Counted from the first letter of the stretch, positions 1 to 6,143 are shown. The stretch is 6,823 bases of DNA from an uncultured Faecalibacterium sp. (GCA_937917475.1 CALDNF010000208.1:1-6823); one strand, 5' to 3'. The notes: generated by a model from the sequence alone, not told the origin. A program made the numbers and translations.

Positions 1-2
1 AC

Positions 3-791
3 ACCATCGAGGCCATGATGAAGGACGGCAAGGCCCTGCAGAGCGGCACCAGCCATTATTTTGGCGATAAGTTCAGCAAGGCTTACGATGTCACCTTTAC
101 CGGCCGTGACAATCAGCTGCATCACCCCTACCAGACCAGCTGGGGCGTGTCCACCCGTCTGGTCGGTGCCATCATCATGACCCACGGCGATGACGACGGT
201 CTGATTCTGCCCCCCGCCGTGGCCCCCATTCAGGTCGTTGTGGTTCCCATCGCCGCCCACAAGCCCGGCGTGTCCGAGAAGGCCGCTGAGCTGGCTGAGA
301 AGATCAGCAAATACGCCCGGGTCAAGCTGGACGACAGCGACAACGCCCCCGGCTGGAAGTTCTCTCAGTGGGAGATGAAGGGCGTGCCTCTGCGCCTTGA
401 GATCGGTCCCAAGGATCTGGAAAAGAACCAGTGCGTTCTGGTCCGCCGTGACACCCGTGAAAAGGTTTTCGTCTCTCTGGACGAGCTGGAGACTGCCATC
501 CCGGCCCAGCTGGAAGCCCTGCGCAAGGACCTGTACGAGCGTGCCCTCAAGAACCGTGAGAGCCGCACCTGGTCCGCCACCACGATGGAGGAGGTCAAGG
601 CTCTGGCCAAGGCCAACACCGGCTACATCAAGACCATGTGGTGCGGCGATCTGGCCTGCGAGATGAAGATGAAGGAAGAGGCTGGTCTGTCCAGTCGTTG
701 TATGCCCTTCGAGCAGGAGCACCTCAGCGATGTCTGTCCCTGCTGCGGCAAGCCCGCTAAGGCTATGGTCTATTGGGGCATCGCCTACTGA
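3..791 (+). CDS. proS: Prolyl-tRNA synthetase, archaeal/eukaryotic-like class, C-terminal part (5' end outside window)
   Basis: Class II aminoacyl-tRNA synthetase that charges tRNA-Pro with proline in the cytoplasm. Only the last 262 residues are visible; the frame is open to the window edge, so the true start lies upstream (the Met codons at 15 and 18 are internal). The visible part begins in the catalytic domain (TIEAMMKDGKALQSGTSHYF), followed by class II motif 3 around visible residues 48-69 (GVSTRLVGAIIMTHGDDDG). The anticodon-binding domain starts near PIQVVVVPI (about residues 75-83). The C-terminal domain has the cysteine pattern typical of this ProRS class (visible C214, C219, C245, C248, with C233 and C247 nearby), usually zinc-binding, and ends in tyrosine as is common in the class. 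The gene stops with TGA at 789-791 and converges on the minus-strand nnrD gene. Identification rests on well-known family motifs and is firm; the missing N-terminus cannot be assessed. Confidence 0.96.
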   Translation, partial: TIEAMMKDGKALQSGTSHYFGDKFSKAYDVTFTGRDNQLHHPYQTSWGVSTRLVGAIIMTHGDDDGLILPPAVAPIQVVVVPIAAHKPGVSEKAAELAEKISKYARVKLDDSDNAPGWKFSQWEMKGVPLRLEIGPKDLEKNQCVLVRRDTREKVFVSLDELETAIPAQLEALRKDLYERALKNRESRTWSATTMEEVKALAKANTGYIKTMWCGDLACEMKMKEEAGLSSRCMPFEQEHLSDVCPCCGKPAKAMVYWGIAY

Positions 792-810
792 TTGAATTTG
801 AGCACATGAC

Positions 811-846
811 AAAAGCCCATCCGGTTTGCCTGCCGGATGGGCTTTT
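811..846. terminator. Bidirectional intrinsic terminator between proS and nnrD
   Basis: A perfect 14-bp inverted repeat: arm 811-824 (AAAAGCCCATCCGG) and arm 833-846, separated by an 8-nt loop. The GC-rich upper stem is flanked by an A run on the left and a T run on the right, so it can work as a rho-independent terminator in both directions. It lies 19 nt after the proS stop and 1 nt after the nnrD stop on the opposite strand, which fits a shared terminator for two convergent units. Confidence 0.9.
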
Positions 847-847
847 C

Positions 848-1759
848 TTATCGCCTGTATTCTGCAAAAATGCCGCCCAGCTCTTCCAAGAGGTCGTGGG
901 GAAGCATCCCATATTCTCCCCGGCGTACCGCAGCACGGTCGGCAGCGGCTCCATGGAGGCAGACCGCAGCGCAGGCCGCTTCATAGGCAGGCAGGCCGCA
1001 GGCCAGCAGGGCCGCCGCCATACCGGACAGCACATCCCCGCTGCCGCCCCGGGCAAGGCCGGGGTTACCGGTGGTATTCACTGCCGTCTGTCCATCGGGT
1101 GCAGCCACCACCGTGCCTGCTCCTTTCAGGACCACCACGGCGTTCCACGCCCGGGCATAGCGTGATGCCGTTTCCCGCCGGGACTCCGTGCTTTCGTTGA
1201 AGTCTGCCGTTCTCAGCCCGGTCAGCCGGGCCATCTCTCCGGGGTGGGGGGTGACGATGAGCTCTCCTGCCGGGTGGGGAACGTTTTTCCCCTCTGCCAG
1301 CAGCAGAGCGGCGGCGTTGAGGCCGTCGGCATCCAGCACTCCGCTGCCCGGAAACTCCGGCAGCAGGCGTTCCACCAGCCGCTTTGTCTCCTGCGCCCGG
1401 GCGGCAGATTGTGCACTGCCTCCCAGCCCAGGTCCCAACAGGAGGACAGAAGCTTTCTGGCGGCGGATGCGCTCCAGATTCTGCTCTTCCGGAGAGATGC
1501 CGCCCTCGGCTCCCATTTCACAAGGGCAGAGACAGCACTCGGGCAGACGGGCCGTCACCGCTGTCAGCACCGGTTCCACACTGGCAAGGGTCACAATGCC
1601 TGCCCCGGTGCGGAGAGCTCCTTCCACGGCCAGCGCAGCTGCTCCCCGATACCACAAGCTCCCGGCCACGGCCAGCACGCTGCCAAAGCTGCCCTTGTGG
1701 CTGTTCCGGGGACGGATGGGGATGGTCTGCATCACGTTTTCCAGCGTCAGCTTTTCCAT
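848..1759 (-). CDS. nnrD: ADP/ATP-dependent NAD(P)H-hydrate dehydratase
   Basis: Metabolite-repair enzyme that dehydrates the S form of NADHX/NADPHX (hydrated, damaged cofactor) back to NAD(P)H using ADP or ATP. The protein of 303 residues is the ribokinase-like dehydratase (YjeF C-terminal) domain alone; the epimerase (NnrE) domain often fused before it is absent. Visible motifs are GSFG at 23-26, GPGLG at 109-113, DADGLN at 143-148, TPHPGEMARL at 170-179, LKGAGT at 211-216 and the nucleotide/catalytic loop GNPGLARGGSGDVLSG at 231-246, with D242 the expected catalytic aspartate. I chose ATG 1757-1759 over the in-frame ATG at 1781-1783 because an AGGAG at 1767-1771 lies 7 nt upstream and the longer start would translate through this site. 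It is the last gene of the operon, 4 nt after the GTPase stop, so translation may be coupled. Identification is firm; the reason for its position behind a ribosome factor is unknown. Confidence 0.95.
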   Translation of the reverse strand: MEKLTLENVMQTIPIRPRNSHKGSFGSVLAVAGSLWYRGAAALAVEGALRTGAGIVTLASVEPVLTAVTARLPECCLCPCEMGAEGGISPEEQNLERIRRQKASVLLLGPGLGGSAQSAARAQETKRLVERLLPEFPGSGVLDADGLNAAALLLAEGKNVPHPAGELIVTPHPGEMARLTGLRTADFNESTESRRETASRYARAWNAVVVLKGAGTVVAAPDGQTAVNTTGNPGLARGGSGDVLSGMAAALLACGLPAYEAACAAVCLHGAAADRAAVRRGEYGMLPHDLLEELGGIFAEYRR

Positions 1760-1763
1760 GGGA

Positions 1764-4352
1764 TTACTCCTCTCCCTGCACATAGCGGCGGATCTCCCGC
1801 TCTACCTCCTGCACCTCTTCGTGGAACATCCGGGCCGACACCCGGAGAGCACCATGGCCCAGAATGATGATCTGTTCCATGCCGTCGGAGGTGGCCACCC
1901 GGACCCGGCGTTCTTTGCCGATCTCATGGGTGACCCGCTCGATGAACATATCCGCCGTCTCCGCTTCCTTGGTGTAGACGATATGGATGTTATGGTACTG
2001 CTCAATGGAGCCGGGGCTGCCCGGCACCCGGTAGGCATCAAAGACCAGAATGAGGACGCACTTCTTGAAGCCCTGATAATTGCACAGGATATCTGCCAGC
2101 TTTTTGCGGGCCGTATCCAGACTCTCTTTGGAGAGGGCGTTCAGTTCGTCCCACGCAAAGATGATGTTGTAGCCGTCCACCAGCAGATATTCCGGGGCAA
2201 TGGTCCACTGCTCGGCGGCAAAATCGGGCCGGGGGGCTTTTTCCACCGGGCGGAACGCTGCCAGCGGGTCCCGTTTGATGGGGCCGTAGGTCTGCTCAAA
2301 AATTTTCAGAAGCTCGGCATCCTCTTCCAGCGTTGCCCGGTATGCCGCCATCTGCCGTCGGCGGGGTGCAGCCTCTTCCTCCGGAGCAGGGCGGGTCTTG
2401 CCCCAGCCGCTGTCCACATGCATATGGCTCCGCACCTGATCCCAAGGCACCACAAAGCCCGCTCCGTGGGCGCAGAACACCGAGTCAGCGGGATTGTCAA
2501 GGTCATGTTCCGGCTGGTATCCGGACGCTGCAATGACCTCCTGCGCATTGTGGCAGGGGCGGTAGCCGTCCAGCGTCAGGTTCAGGCGTCCCCGGCCCCG
2601 GGTGTAGCTGACCACTTCCATCGGGTAGCTTCGCATTGCGGTGACCGGTGCCGTGCCCGAGAGGGTGGCTGACTGACCGTCTGCCGAGGTCTCCGGCGGG
2701 TCAAAGCTGCCCTCCATCCGCTGAATATCGTTCATGGCCCGGCCCAGGTTTTCCGCCGGGACTTCCAGCCGGAACGCATACCAAGGCTCCAGCAGCTGGC
2801 ATTTTGCCATCATCAGGCCTTGCCGCACGGCACGGTAGGTGGCCTGCCGGAAATCGCCGCCCTCGGTGTGCTTGAGGTGGGCCCGGCCTGCGATGAGGGT
2901 GATTTTCATATCGGTGAGGGGAGCTCCCATCAGCACGCCGACGTGCTGCTTTTCTTCCAGATGGGTCAGCACCAGCCGCTGCCAGTTCTTGTCCAGAACT
3001 TCCTCCCGGCAGTCGGCAGCAAACTGCATCCCGCTGCCCCGGGGCAGGGGCTCCAGCTTGAGGTGCACTTCGGCATAATGGCGCAAAGGCTCATAGTGGC
3101 CCACCCCCTCCATGGGCTCGGTGATGGTCTCCTTGTAAAGGATACCGCCGGGGCCGAACTCCACTTCCAGCCCGAACCGCTCTGCCAGCAGGCTTTTCAG
3201 CACTTCCAGCTGAATTTCCCCCATGAGCTGGACATGGATCTCTCCCAGCATCTCGTTCCAGACCACATGGAGCTGAGGTTCTTCCTCTTCAATGCGGTGG
3301 AGCTTGCCCAAGGCGGCATGGACGTCTGCTCCTTCCGGCAGAAGCACCTGATAGCTCAGCACCGGCTCCAGCACCGGCAGGTCGCTGTCCCGCTCTGCCC
3401 CAAGGCCCTGCCCCGGCTTTGCTTTGGTCAGGCCGGTAACAGCACAGACCTGCCCCGGACCGATGGCCTCTGTAAGGGTATATTTTGCGCCGGAATAAAG
3501 CCGGAGCTGGTTGGCCTTTTCCGTCCATGGTTCTCCGTCGGTCTCACCGGAAAGCTGGGCTTTGACTTTCAGCTCTCCGCCGGTGACCCGCAGCCATGTA
3601 AGCCGGGCTCCCTGCTCATCCTGCGAGACCTTGAAAATTTTGGCCCCGAAGGCTTCCAACGCCGGGGCCGGGCGGGTGTATTCGTCCAGACCTGCCAGAA
3701 GCTCGTCCACGCCGTCCAGCCGCAGTGCTGCGCCGAACCAGCAGGGAAAAACGTGCCGCCGGGCAATGGCGGGAATGATATCTTCCGCCGTCAGCGTTTC
3801 ATTTTCCAGCTGGGCGTCCATCAGCCGTTCATCACAGAGGGCCAGTGCCTCGTCCCGGGCGGCAGGGTCTGCCCCAAAATCCACAAAGCCGTCGCCCAGC
3901 CGGTGGCTGAGCTGGCTCAGCAGTTCCTCCCGGCCGGGGCCGGGCAGGTCCATCTTGTTCACGAACACAAAGGTGGGGATATGATACCGCCGGAGCAGCC
4001 GCCAGAGCGTCTCGGTGTGGCTCTGCACGCCGTCGGTGCCGCTGATGACCAGCACAGCATAATCCAATACCTGCAAAGTCCGCTCGGTCTCAGTGGAAAA
4101 ATCCACATGGCCGGGGGTGTCCAGCAGAGTGATATCCGTTTTCCCCGCAGTCAGCAGGGCCTGCTTGGAAAAGATCGTGATGCCGCGGGCCTTTTCCAAG
4201 CTGTCGGTGTCCAGAAAAGCATCCTTGTGGTCCACCCGGCCCAGCTTCCGGATGGCACCGGAGCGGTAGAGCATGGCTTCCGAAAGGGTGGTCTTGCCCG
4301 AGTCCACATGGGCAAGGATGCCCACCACCAGCCGCTTGCGTGATTCCTCCAT
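1764..4352 (-). CDS. EF-G/TetM-type translational GTPase fused to a C-terminal Rae1/YacP-like NYN ribonuclease domain
   Basis: An 862-residue protein in two parts. Residues 1 to about 646 match the EF-G/ribosomal protection family in order and length (TetM is about 640 residues). The G domain shows P-loop AHVDSGKT 14-21, switch I RGIT 56-59, DTPGH 78-82 with the catalytic histidine, and NKMD 132-135; then come a beta-barrel domain, domain III (GEIHVQLMGEIQLEVL, 370-385), domain IV and a C-terminal EF-G fold. After a charged linker (about 647-716), residues 717-862 match the NYN_YacP/Rae1 nuclease family: VDGYNII 725-731, FDAYRVPGS 771-779, YTKEAETADMFIER 793-806 and ATSDGMEQ 820-827, then GHGALRVSAR 832-841. 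The acidic residues expected at the active site (D726, D772, D801, D823) are all present. Rae1 cuts mRNA in the ribosomal A site, so I infer a GTPase that docks on ribosomes and delivers a nuclease. The domain IV loop that displaces tetracycline in TetM (YYSPVS region) is different here (KHTEGGD, 494-500), so a resistance label would be unsafe. The start is ATG 4350-4352 with AAGGGGG at 4360-4366, 7 nt upstream and overlapping the previous gene's stop. Substrate and trigger are unknown. Confidence 0.9.
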   Translation of the reverse strand: MEESRKRLVVGILAHVDSGKTTLSEAMLYRSGAIRKLGRVDHKDAFLDTDSLEKARGITIFSKQALLTAGKTDITLLDTPGHVDFSTETERTLQVLDYAVLVISGTDGVQSHTETLWRLLRRYHIPTFVFVNKMDLPGPGREELLSQLSHRLGDGFVDFGADPAARDEALALCDERLMDAQLENETLTAEDIIPAIARRHVFPCWFGAALRLDGVDELLAGLDEYTRPAPALEAFGAKIFKVSQDEQGARLTWLRVTGGELKVKAQLSGETDGEPWTEKANQLRLYSGAKYTLTEAIGPGQVCAVTGLTKAKPGQGLGAERDSDLPVLEPVLSYQVLLPEGADVHAALGKLHRIEEEEPQLHVVWNEMLGEIHVQLMGEIQLEVLKSLLAERFGLEVEFGPGGILYKETITEPMEGVGHYEPLRHYAEVHLKLEPLPRGSGMQFAADCREEVLDKNWQRLVLTHLEEKQHVGVLMGAPLTDMKITLIAGRAHLKHTEGGDFRQATYRAVRQGLMMAKCQLLEPWYAFRLEVPAENLGRAMNDIQRMEGSFDPPETSADGQSATLSGTAPVTAMRSYPMEVVSYTRGRGRLNLTLDGYRPCHNAQEVIAASGYQPEHDLDNPADSVFCAHGAGFVVPWDQVRSHMHVDSGWGKTRPAPEEEAAPRRRQMAAYRATLEEDAELLKIFEQTYGPIKRDPLAAFRPVEKAPRPDFAAEQWTIAPEYLLVDGYNIIFAWDELNALSKESLDTARKKLADILCNYQGFKKCVLILVFDAYRVPGSPGSIEQYHNIHIVYTKEAETADMFIERVTHEIGKERRVRVATSDGMEQIIILGHGALRVSARMFHEEVQEVEREIRRYVQGEE
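1767..1776 (-). promoter_or_regulatory. Ribosome binding site that fixes the nnrD start
   Basis: On the minus strand the sequence GGGAGAGGAG precedes TAATCCC and the ATG at 1757-1759. The AGGAG core is 7 nt from the ATG and sits at the end of the upstream GTPase gene, overlapping its last codons. This supports the shorter NnrD start and possible translational coupling. Confidence 0.8.
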
Positions 4353-4364
4353 ACTGCCGCCCCC

Positions 4365-4784
4365 TTACATCGCCCCTGCAATGAGGGCTGCGATGACCAG
4401 CGGCAGCCCCAACACAAGGTTGGAGAGCATACTGCAATAGATGCGCTCTTCGGGTTCCAGTTCCTCAAAAGAGACGATCTTTTCATCGGCGTAATCCACG
4501 ATGGATTTGGTGGCGTAGAACTTCTTTTTGGGCTTGGCCATCTTGAGCTCTTCCAGCAGGTGGTGGATGGTCACACCGTCCAGCCGGAGATAATCCACCC
4601 AGGCCCAGGCCAGCAGACCCATTCCCAGCAGAAAGCCCGGGGCCTCCCACATGGAGAACACGCCGTCGCTGACATAGCGGTCCCACAGCAGCATCAGCAC
4701 CGCCACAATGGAGGTGCGGGTGACCGTTTTATATAAAATCGGGTGGAACATATATTTTTTATACATCGCTTTCAGCTTTTTCAT
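4365..4784 (-). CDS. Small membrane protein of unknown function, three predicted helices
   Basis: I do not recognise this 139-residue protein. It has a basic N-terminus (MKKLKAMYKKY) followed by probable membrane segments at about 22-38, 45-65 and 118-138. Between helices 2 and 3 is a hydrophilic stretch of about 50 residues with a lysine cluster (KPKKK, 84-88) and then an acidic patch (FEELEPEE, 106-113); by the positive-inside rule the lysine-rich N-terminus and this loop cannot be placed with certainty on the same side. The start is well supported: AAAGGAG (4792-4798 on the plus strand as CTCCTTT) is 7 nt before ATG 4782-4784. It is the first gene of the minus-strand operon; its stop overlaps the ribosome binding site of the GTPase-nuclease gene, with a 12-nt gap, so the two are probably co-translated in fixed proportion. 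A membrane anchor or sensor for its neighbour is possible but purely inferred. Confidence 0.82.
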   Translation of the reverse strand: MKKLKAMYKKYMFHPILYKTVTRTSIVAVLMLLWDRYVSDGVFSMWEAPGFLLGMGLLAWAWVDYLRLDGVTIHHLLEELKMAKPKKKFYATKSIVDYADEKIVSFEELEPEERIYCSMLSNLVLGLPLVIAALIAGAM

Positions 4785-4797
4785 GGCGGTACTCCTT

Positions 4798-4823
4798 TGT
4801 TACAGATACATTTTATTGTAACA
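4798..4823. repeat. Short inverted repeat over the candidate left-operon promoter
   Basis: Arms TGTTACA (4798-4804) and TGTAACA (4817-4823) are perfect reverse complements of 7 bp with a 12-nt spacer. The left arm overlaps TACAGATA (4801-4808), an 8-base string also found in the right arm of the larger palindrome at 4894-4901. It may be a second, weaker binding site for the GntR regulator, but 7-bp arms in AT-rich DNA can occur by chance. Confidence 0.4.
4815..4823 (-). promoter_or_regulatory. Candidate extended -10 promoter for the minus-strand operon
   Basis: Read on the minus strand, TGTTACAAT gives an extended -10 (TGn followed by TACAAT at 4815-4820). It lies about 31 nt before the ATG of the membrane protein, giving a leader of about 23 nt. 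No good -35 box is seen 16-18 nt upstream, so this is a moderate candidate only. The box is overlapped by one arm of the inverted repeat at 4798-4823, which would allow repression. Confidence 0.45.
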
Positions 4824-4857
4824 TGATTTTATGAAAAAAGATAGCACGGAAAAGAGG

Positions 4858-4886
4858 TTGACTTTTCTGTGTTATCTGTATATACT
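4858..4886 (+). promoter_or_regulatory. Sigma-A-type promoter of the GntR-ABC operon
   Basis: TTGACT (4858-4863) and TATACT (4881-4886) are each one base from the sigma-A consensus and are separated by exactly 17 nt. Transcription would begin near 4893, giving a leader of about 26 nt before the ATG at 4919, with the ribosome binding site GGAGG at 4909-4913. The -10 box lies in the spacer between the two operator arms. Confidence 0.85.
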
Positions 4887-4906
4887 GTATATGTACAGAT
4901 AACACA
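4868..4906. promoter_or_regulatory. Palindromic operator, probable binding site of the adjacent GntR regulator
   Basis: A perfect 13-bp inverted repeat: TGTGTTATCTGTA at 4868-4880 and TACAGATAACACA at 4894-4906, with a 13-nt spacer that itself is partly symmetric (ATA at 4882-4884 against TAT at 4890-4892). The left arm fills the -35/-10 spacer, the -10 lies in the centre and the right arm covers the start site. A dimer bound here would block RNA polymerase. The left arm is upstream of the expected transcript start, so this is a DNA site and not an RNA hairpin in the leader. Assignment to the GntR protein is inferred from position. Confidence 0.8.
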
Positions 4907-4918
4907 ACGGAGGCTGTT

Positions 4919-5290
4919 ATGAATCTGTTTCTTGATAACAAAAGCGGCACGCCGATCTATGAACAGCTCTATGCGCAGATCAAGGCGGCGATCCTGAGCG
5001 GCGAAGTAAAAGCTGACGAGGCTCTGCCTTCCATCCGGGGGCTTGCACGGGATCTGCGGATCAGTGTCATCACCACAAAGCGGGCCTACGATGAACTGGA
5101 AAAAGAGGGCTTTCTCTACGCCGTGCCCGCCAAGGGCTTTTTTGTGGCCCCAAAGAACACCGAACTGCTTCGGGAAGAGCATCTGAAGCAGATCGAAAGC
5201 CATCTCTCCGAGGCAGTCCGTCTGGCGGCGGCCTGCGGAGTGGACAAGGCCCAGCTGAGCGAAATGCTGGACCTGCTATGGGAGGAGTGA
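4919..5290 (+). CDS. GntR-family (YtrA-like) transcriptional regulator
   Basis: A 123-residue DNA-binding repressor. The winged helix-turn-helix occupies about residues 8-76, with the typical start TPIYEQLYAQIKAAILSGEV (11-30), the recognition region LPSIRGLARDLRIS (36-49) then TTKRAYDELEKEGF (52-65), and the wing KGFFV (72-76). Only about 45 residues follow, forming a helical tail, which is the size of the YtrA subfamily and too short for the larger ligand-binding domains of other GntR types. YtrA-like regulators usually sit in front of ABC transporter genes and repress them, as here. A strong promoter and a palindrome lie directly upstream, suggesting autorepression. GGAGG at 4909-4913 is 5 nt before the ATG. 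The inducer is not predictable; in known relatives it is often cell-wall-active antibiotics. Confidence 0.94.
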   Translation: MNLFLDNKSGTPIYEQLYAQIKAAILSGEVKADEALPSIRGLARDLRISVITTKRAYDELEKEGFLYAVPAKGFFVAPKNTELLREEHLKQIESHLSEAVRLAAACGVDKAQLSEMLDLLWEE

Positions 5291-5294
5291 TACG

Positions 5295-6143
5295 ATGAAC
5301 GCATTGGAACTGCGCGGCCTGACCAAGCACTACGGTGATTTTACCCTCGGGCCCATTGACCTGACACTGCCCGGCGGCACCATCTGCGGCCTTGTGGGAG
5401 AAAACGGCGCAGGCAAATCCACCACCATGAATCTGATCCTGGGTCTCTGCCCCGCCGACGGCGGCAGCGTGAGCGTGCTGGGTGAAGAGCTCCAGAAAGC
5501 CTACCCGGCCGCAAAAGCGGATCTGGGCGTGGTGCTGGATGAGCCGGGGCTCCCACCCTGTTTCACTCCCCTTCAGGTCGGCCGGGTCATGGCCGGGATC
5601 TATCCCAACTGGGACGCTGCCCTGTATGCAGACCTCTGCCGGAAATTCGAGCTGCCCGATGACAAAAGACTGGACGATTTCTCCCGGGGCATGAAGATGA
5701 AGCAGGGCCTTGCCATTGCCTTGGCCCACCACCCAAAGCTCCTGCTTCTGGACGAAGCCACCAGCGGCCTTGACCCCGTCATCCGGGATGAGCTGATCGA
5801 TCTTCTGCTGGATTTTGCCCGGGACGAGGACCACTCTATCCTTATTTCCTCCCATATTGTCAGTGACCTCGAAAAGCTCTGCGACACCATTGCTTTCCTC
5901 CACAAAGGGCAGCTGCTCCTCTGTGAGGACCGGGACACTCTGCGGGAGGAATACGCCCTCTGGCATGGCAGTGCGGCCGAACTGGAAGCTCTACCGTCTG
6001 CCGCTGTCCTCCGCCGCCGGGTCACTTCTTACGGCGCAGAAGCTCTGGTCCGCCGGGGCGGGATACCGGAAACCGCCGCCCTGACCCCGGTAAGCATCGA
6101 AGAGCTGTTTGTTCAGATGGTGAAAGGAGAGGAAAACGGATGA
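5295..6143 (+). CDS. ABC transporter ATP-binding protein
   Basis: A 282-residue cytoplasmic ATPase that would drive the adjacent permease. Motifs: Walker A GENGAGKST 35-43, Walker B LLLLDEAT 149-156, D-loop SGLD 157-160 and switch histidine H187 in SSHIVSD. The signature motif is divergent (FSRGMKMKQ, 129-137, in place of LSGGQ) and the Q-loop region reads LGVVLDEPGL (77-86), without the usual glutamine; both are common in the antibiotic-export/YtrB-like ATPases paired with GntR regulators. The C-terminal 65 residues beyond the core fold are an accessory region of unknown role. The ATG at 5295 is 4 nt after the regulator stop, with GGAGGAG at 5281-5287 inside the end of the regulator gene. 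Substrate unknown; export of, or response to, a peptide or envelope-active compound is the usual role of such cassettes. Confidence 0.94.
   Translation: MNALELRGLTKHYGDFTLGPIDLTLPGGTICGLVGENGAGKSTTMNLILGLCPADGGSVSVLGEELQKAYPAAKADLGVVLDEPGLPPCFTPLQVGRVMAGIYPNWDAALYADLCRKFELPDDKRLDDFSRGMKMKQGLAIALAHHPKLLLLDEATSGLDPVIRDELIDLLLDFARDEDHSILISSHIVSDLEKLCDTIAFLHKGQLLLCEDRDTLREEYALWHGSAAELEALPSAAVLRRRVTSYGAEALVRRGGIPETAALTPVSIEELFVQMVKGEENG

Noticed and set aside
1760..1783. Longer NnrD start at 1783
   Set aside because: It would overlap the upstream gene by 20 nt and encode eight extra residues across the ribosome binding site that serves the ATG at 1759.
1188..2672. Open frame of 494 codons on the plus strand spanning nnrD and the nuclease end of the fusion
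   Set aside because: It runs antisense across two real genes and their junction, with proline/arginine/serine-rich composition typical of a shadow frame.
2820..4343. Open frame of 507 codons on the plus strand, opposite the GTPase part of the fusion
   Set aside because: It is antisense to a gene with complete family motifs, has no convincing ribosome binding site, and its translation shows no recognisable domain. Long antisense frames are expected in GC-rich genes.
1764..4352. Tetracycline resistance gene (tetM/tetW type)
   Set aside because: The GTPase fold matches, but the loop that ejects tetracycline is not conserved, a nuclease domain is fused, and there is no mobile-element context.
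4831..4860. Insertion or foreign DNA suggested by the AT-rich stretch
   Set aside because: The dip is confined to the short divergent control region, has no flanking direct repeats or transposase, and is normal for promoters in GC-rich genomes.
4868..4906. RNA leader hairpin or riboswitch before the GntR gene
   Set aside because: The left arm lies between the -35 and -10 boxes and would not be transcribed from the visible promoter, so a DNA operator is the better reading.
5070..5966. Open frame of 298 codons on the minus strand, opposite GntR and the ABC ATPase
   Set aside because: Antisense to two clear genes, no domain signature and no plausible promoter or operon context.
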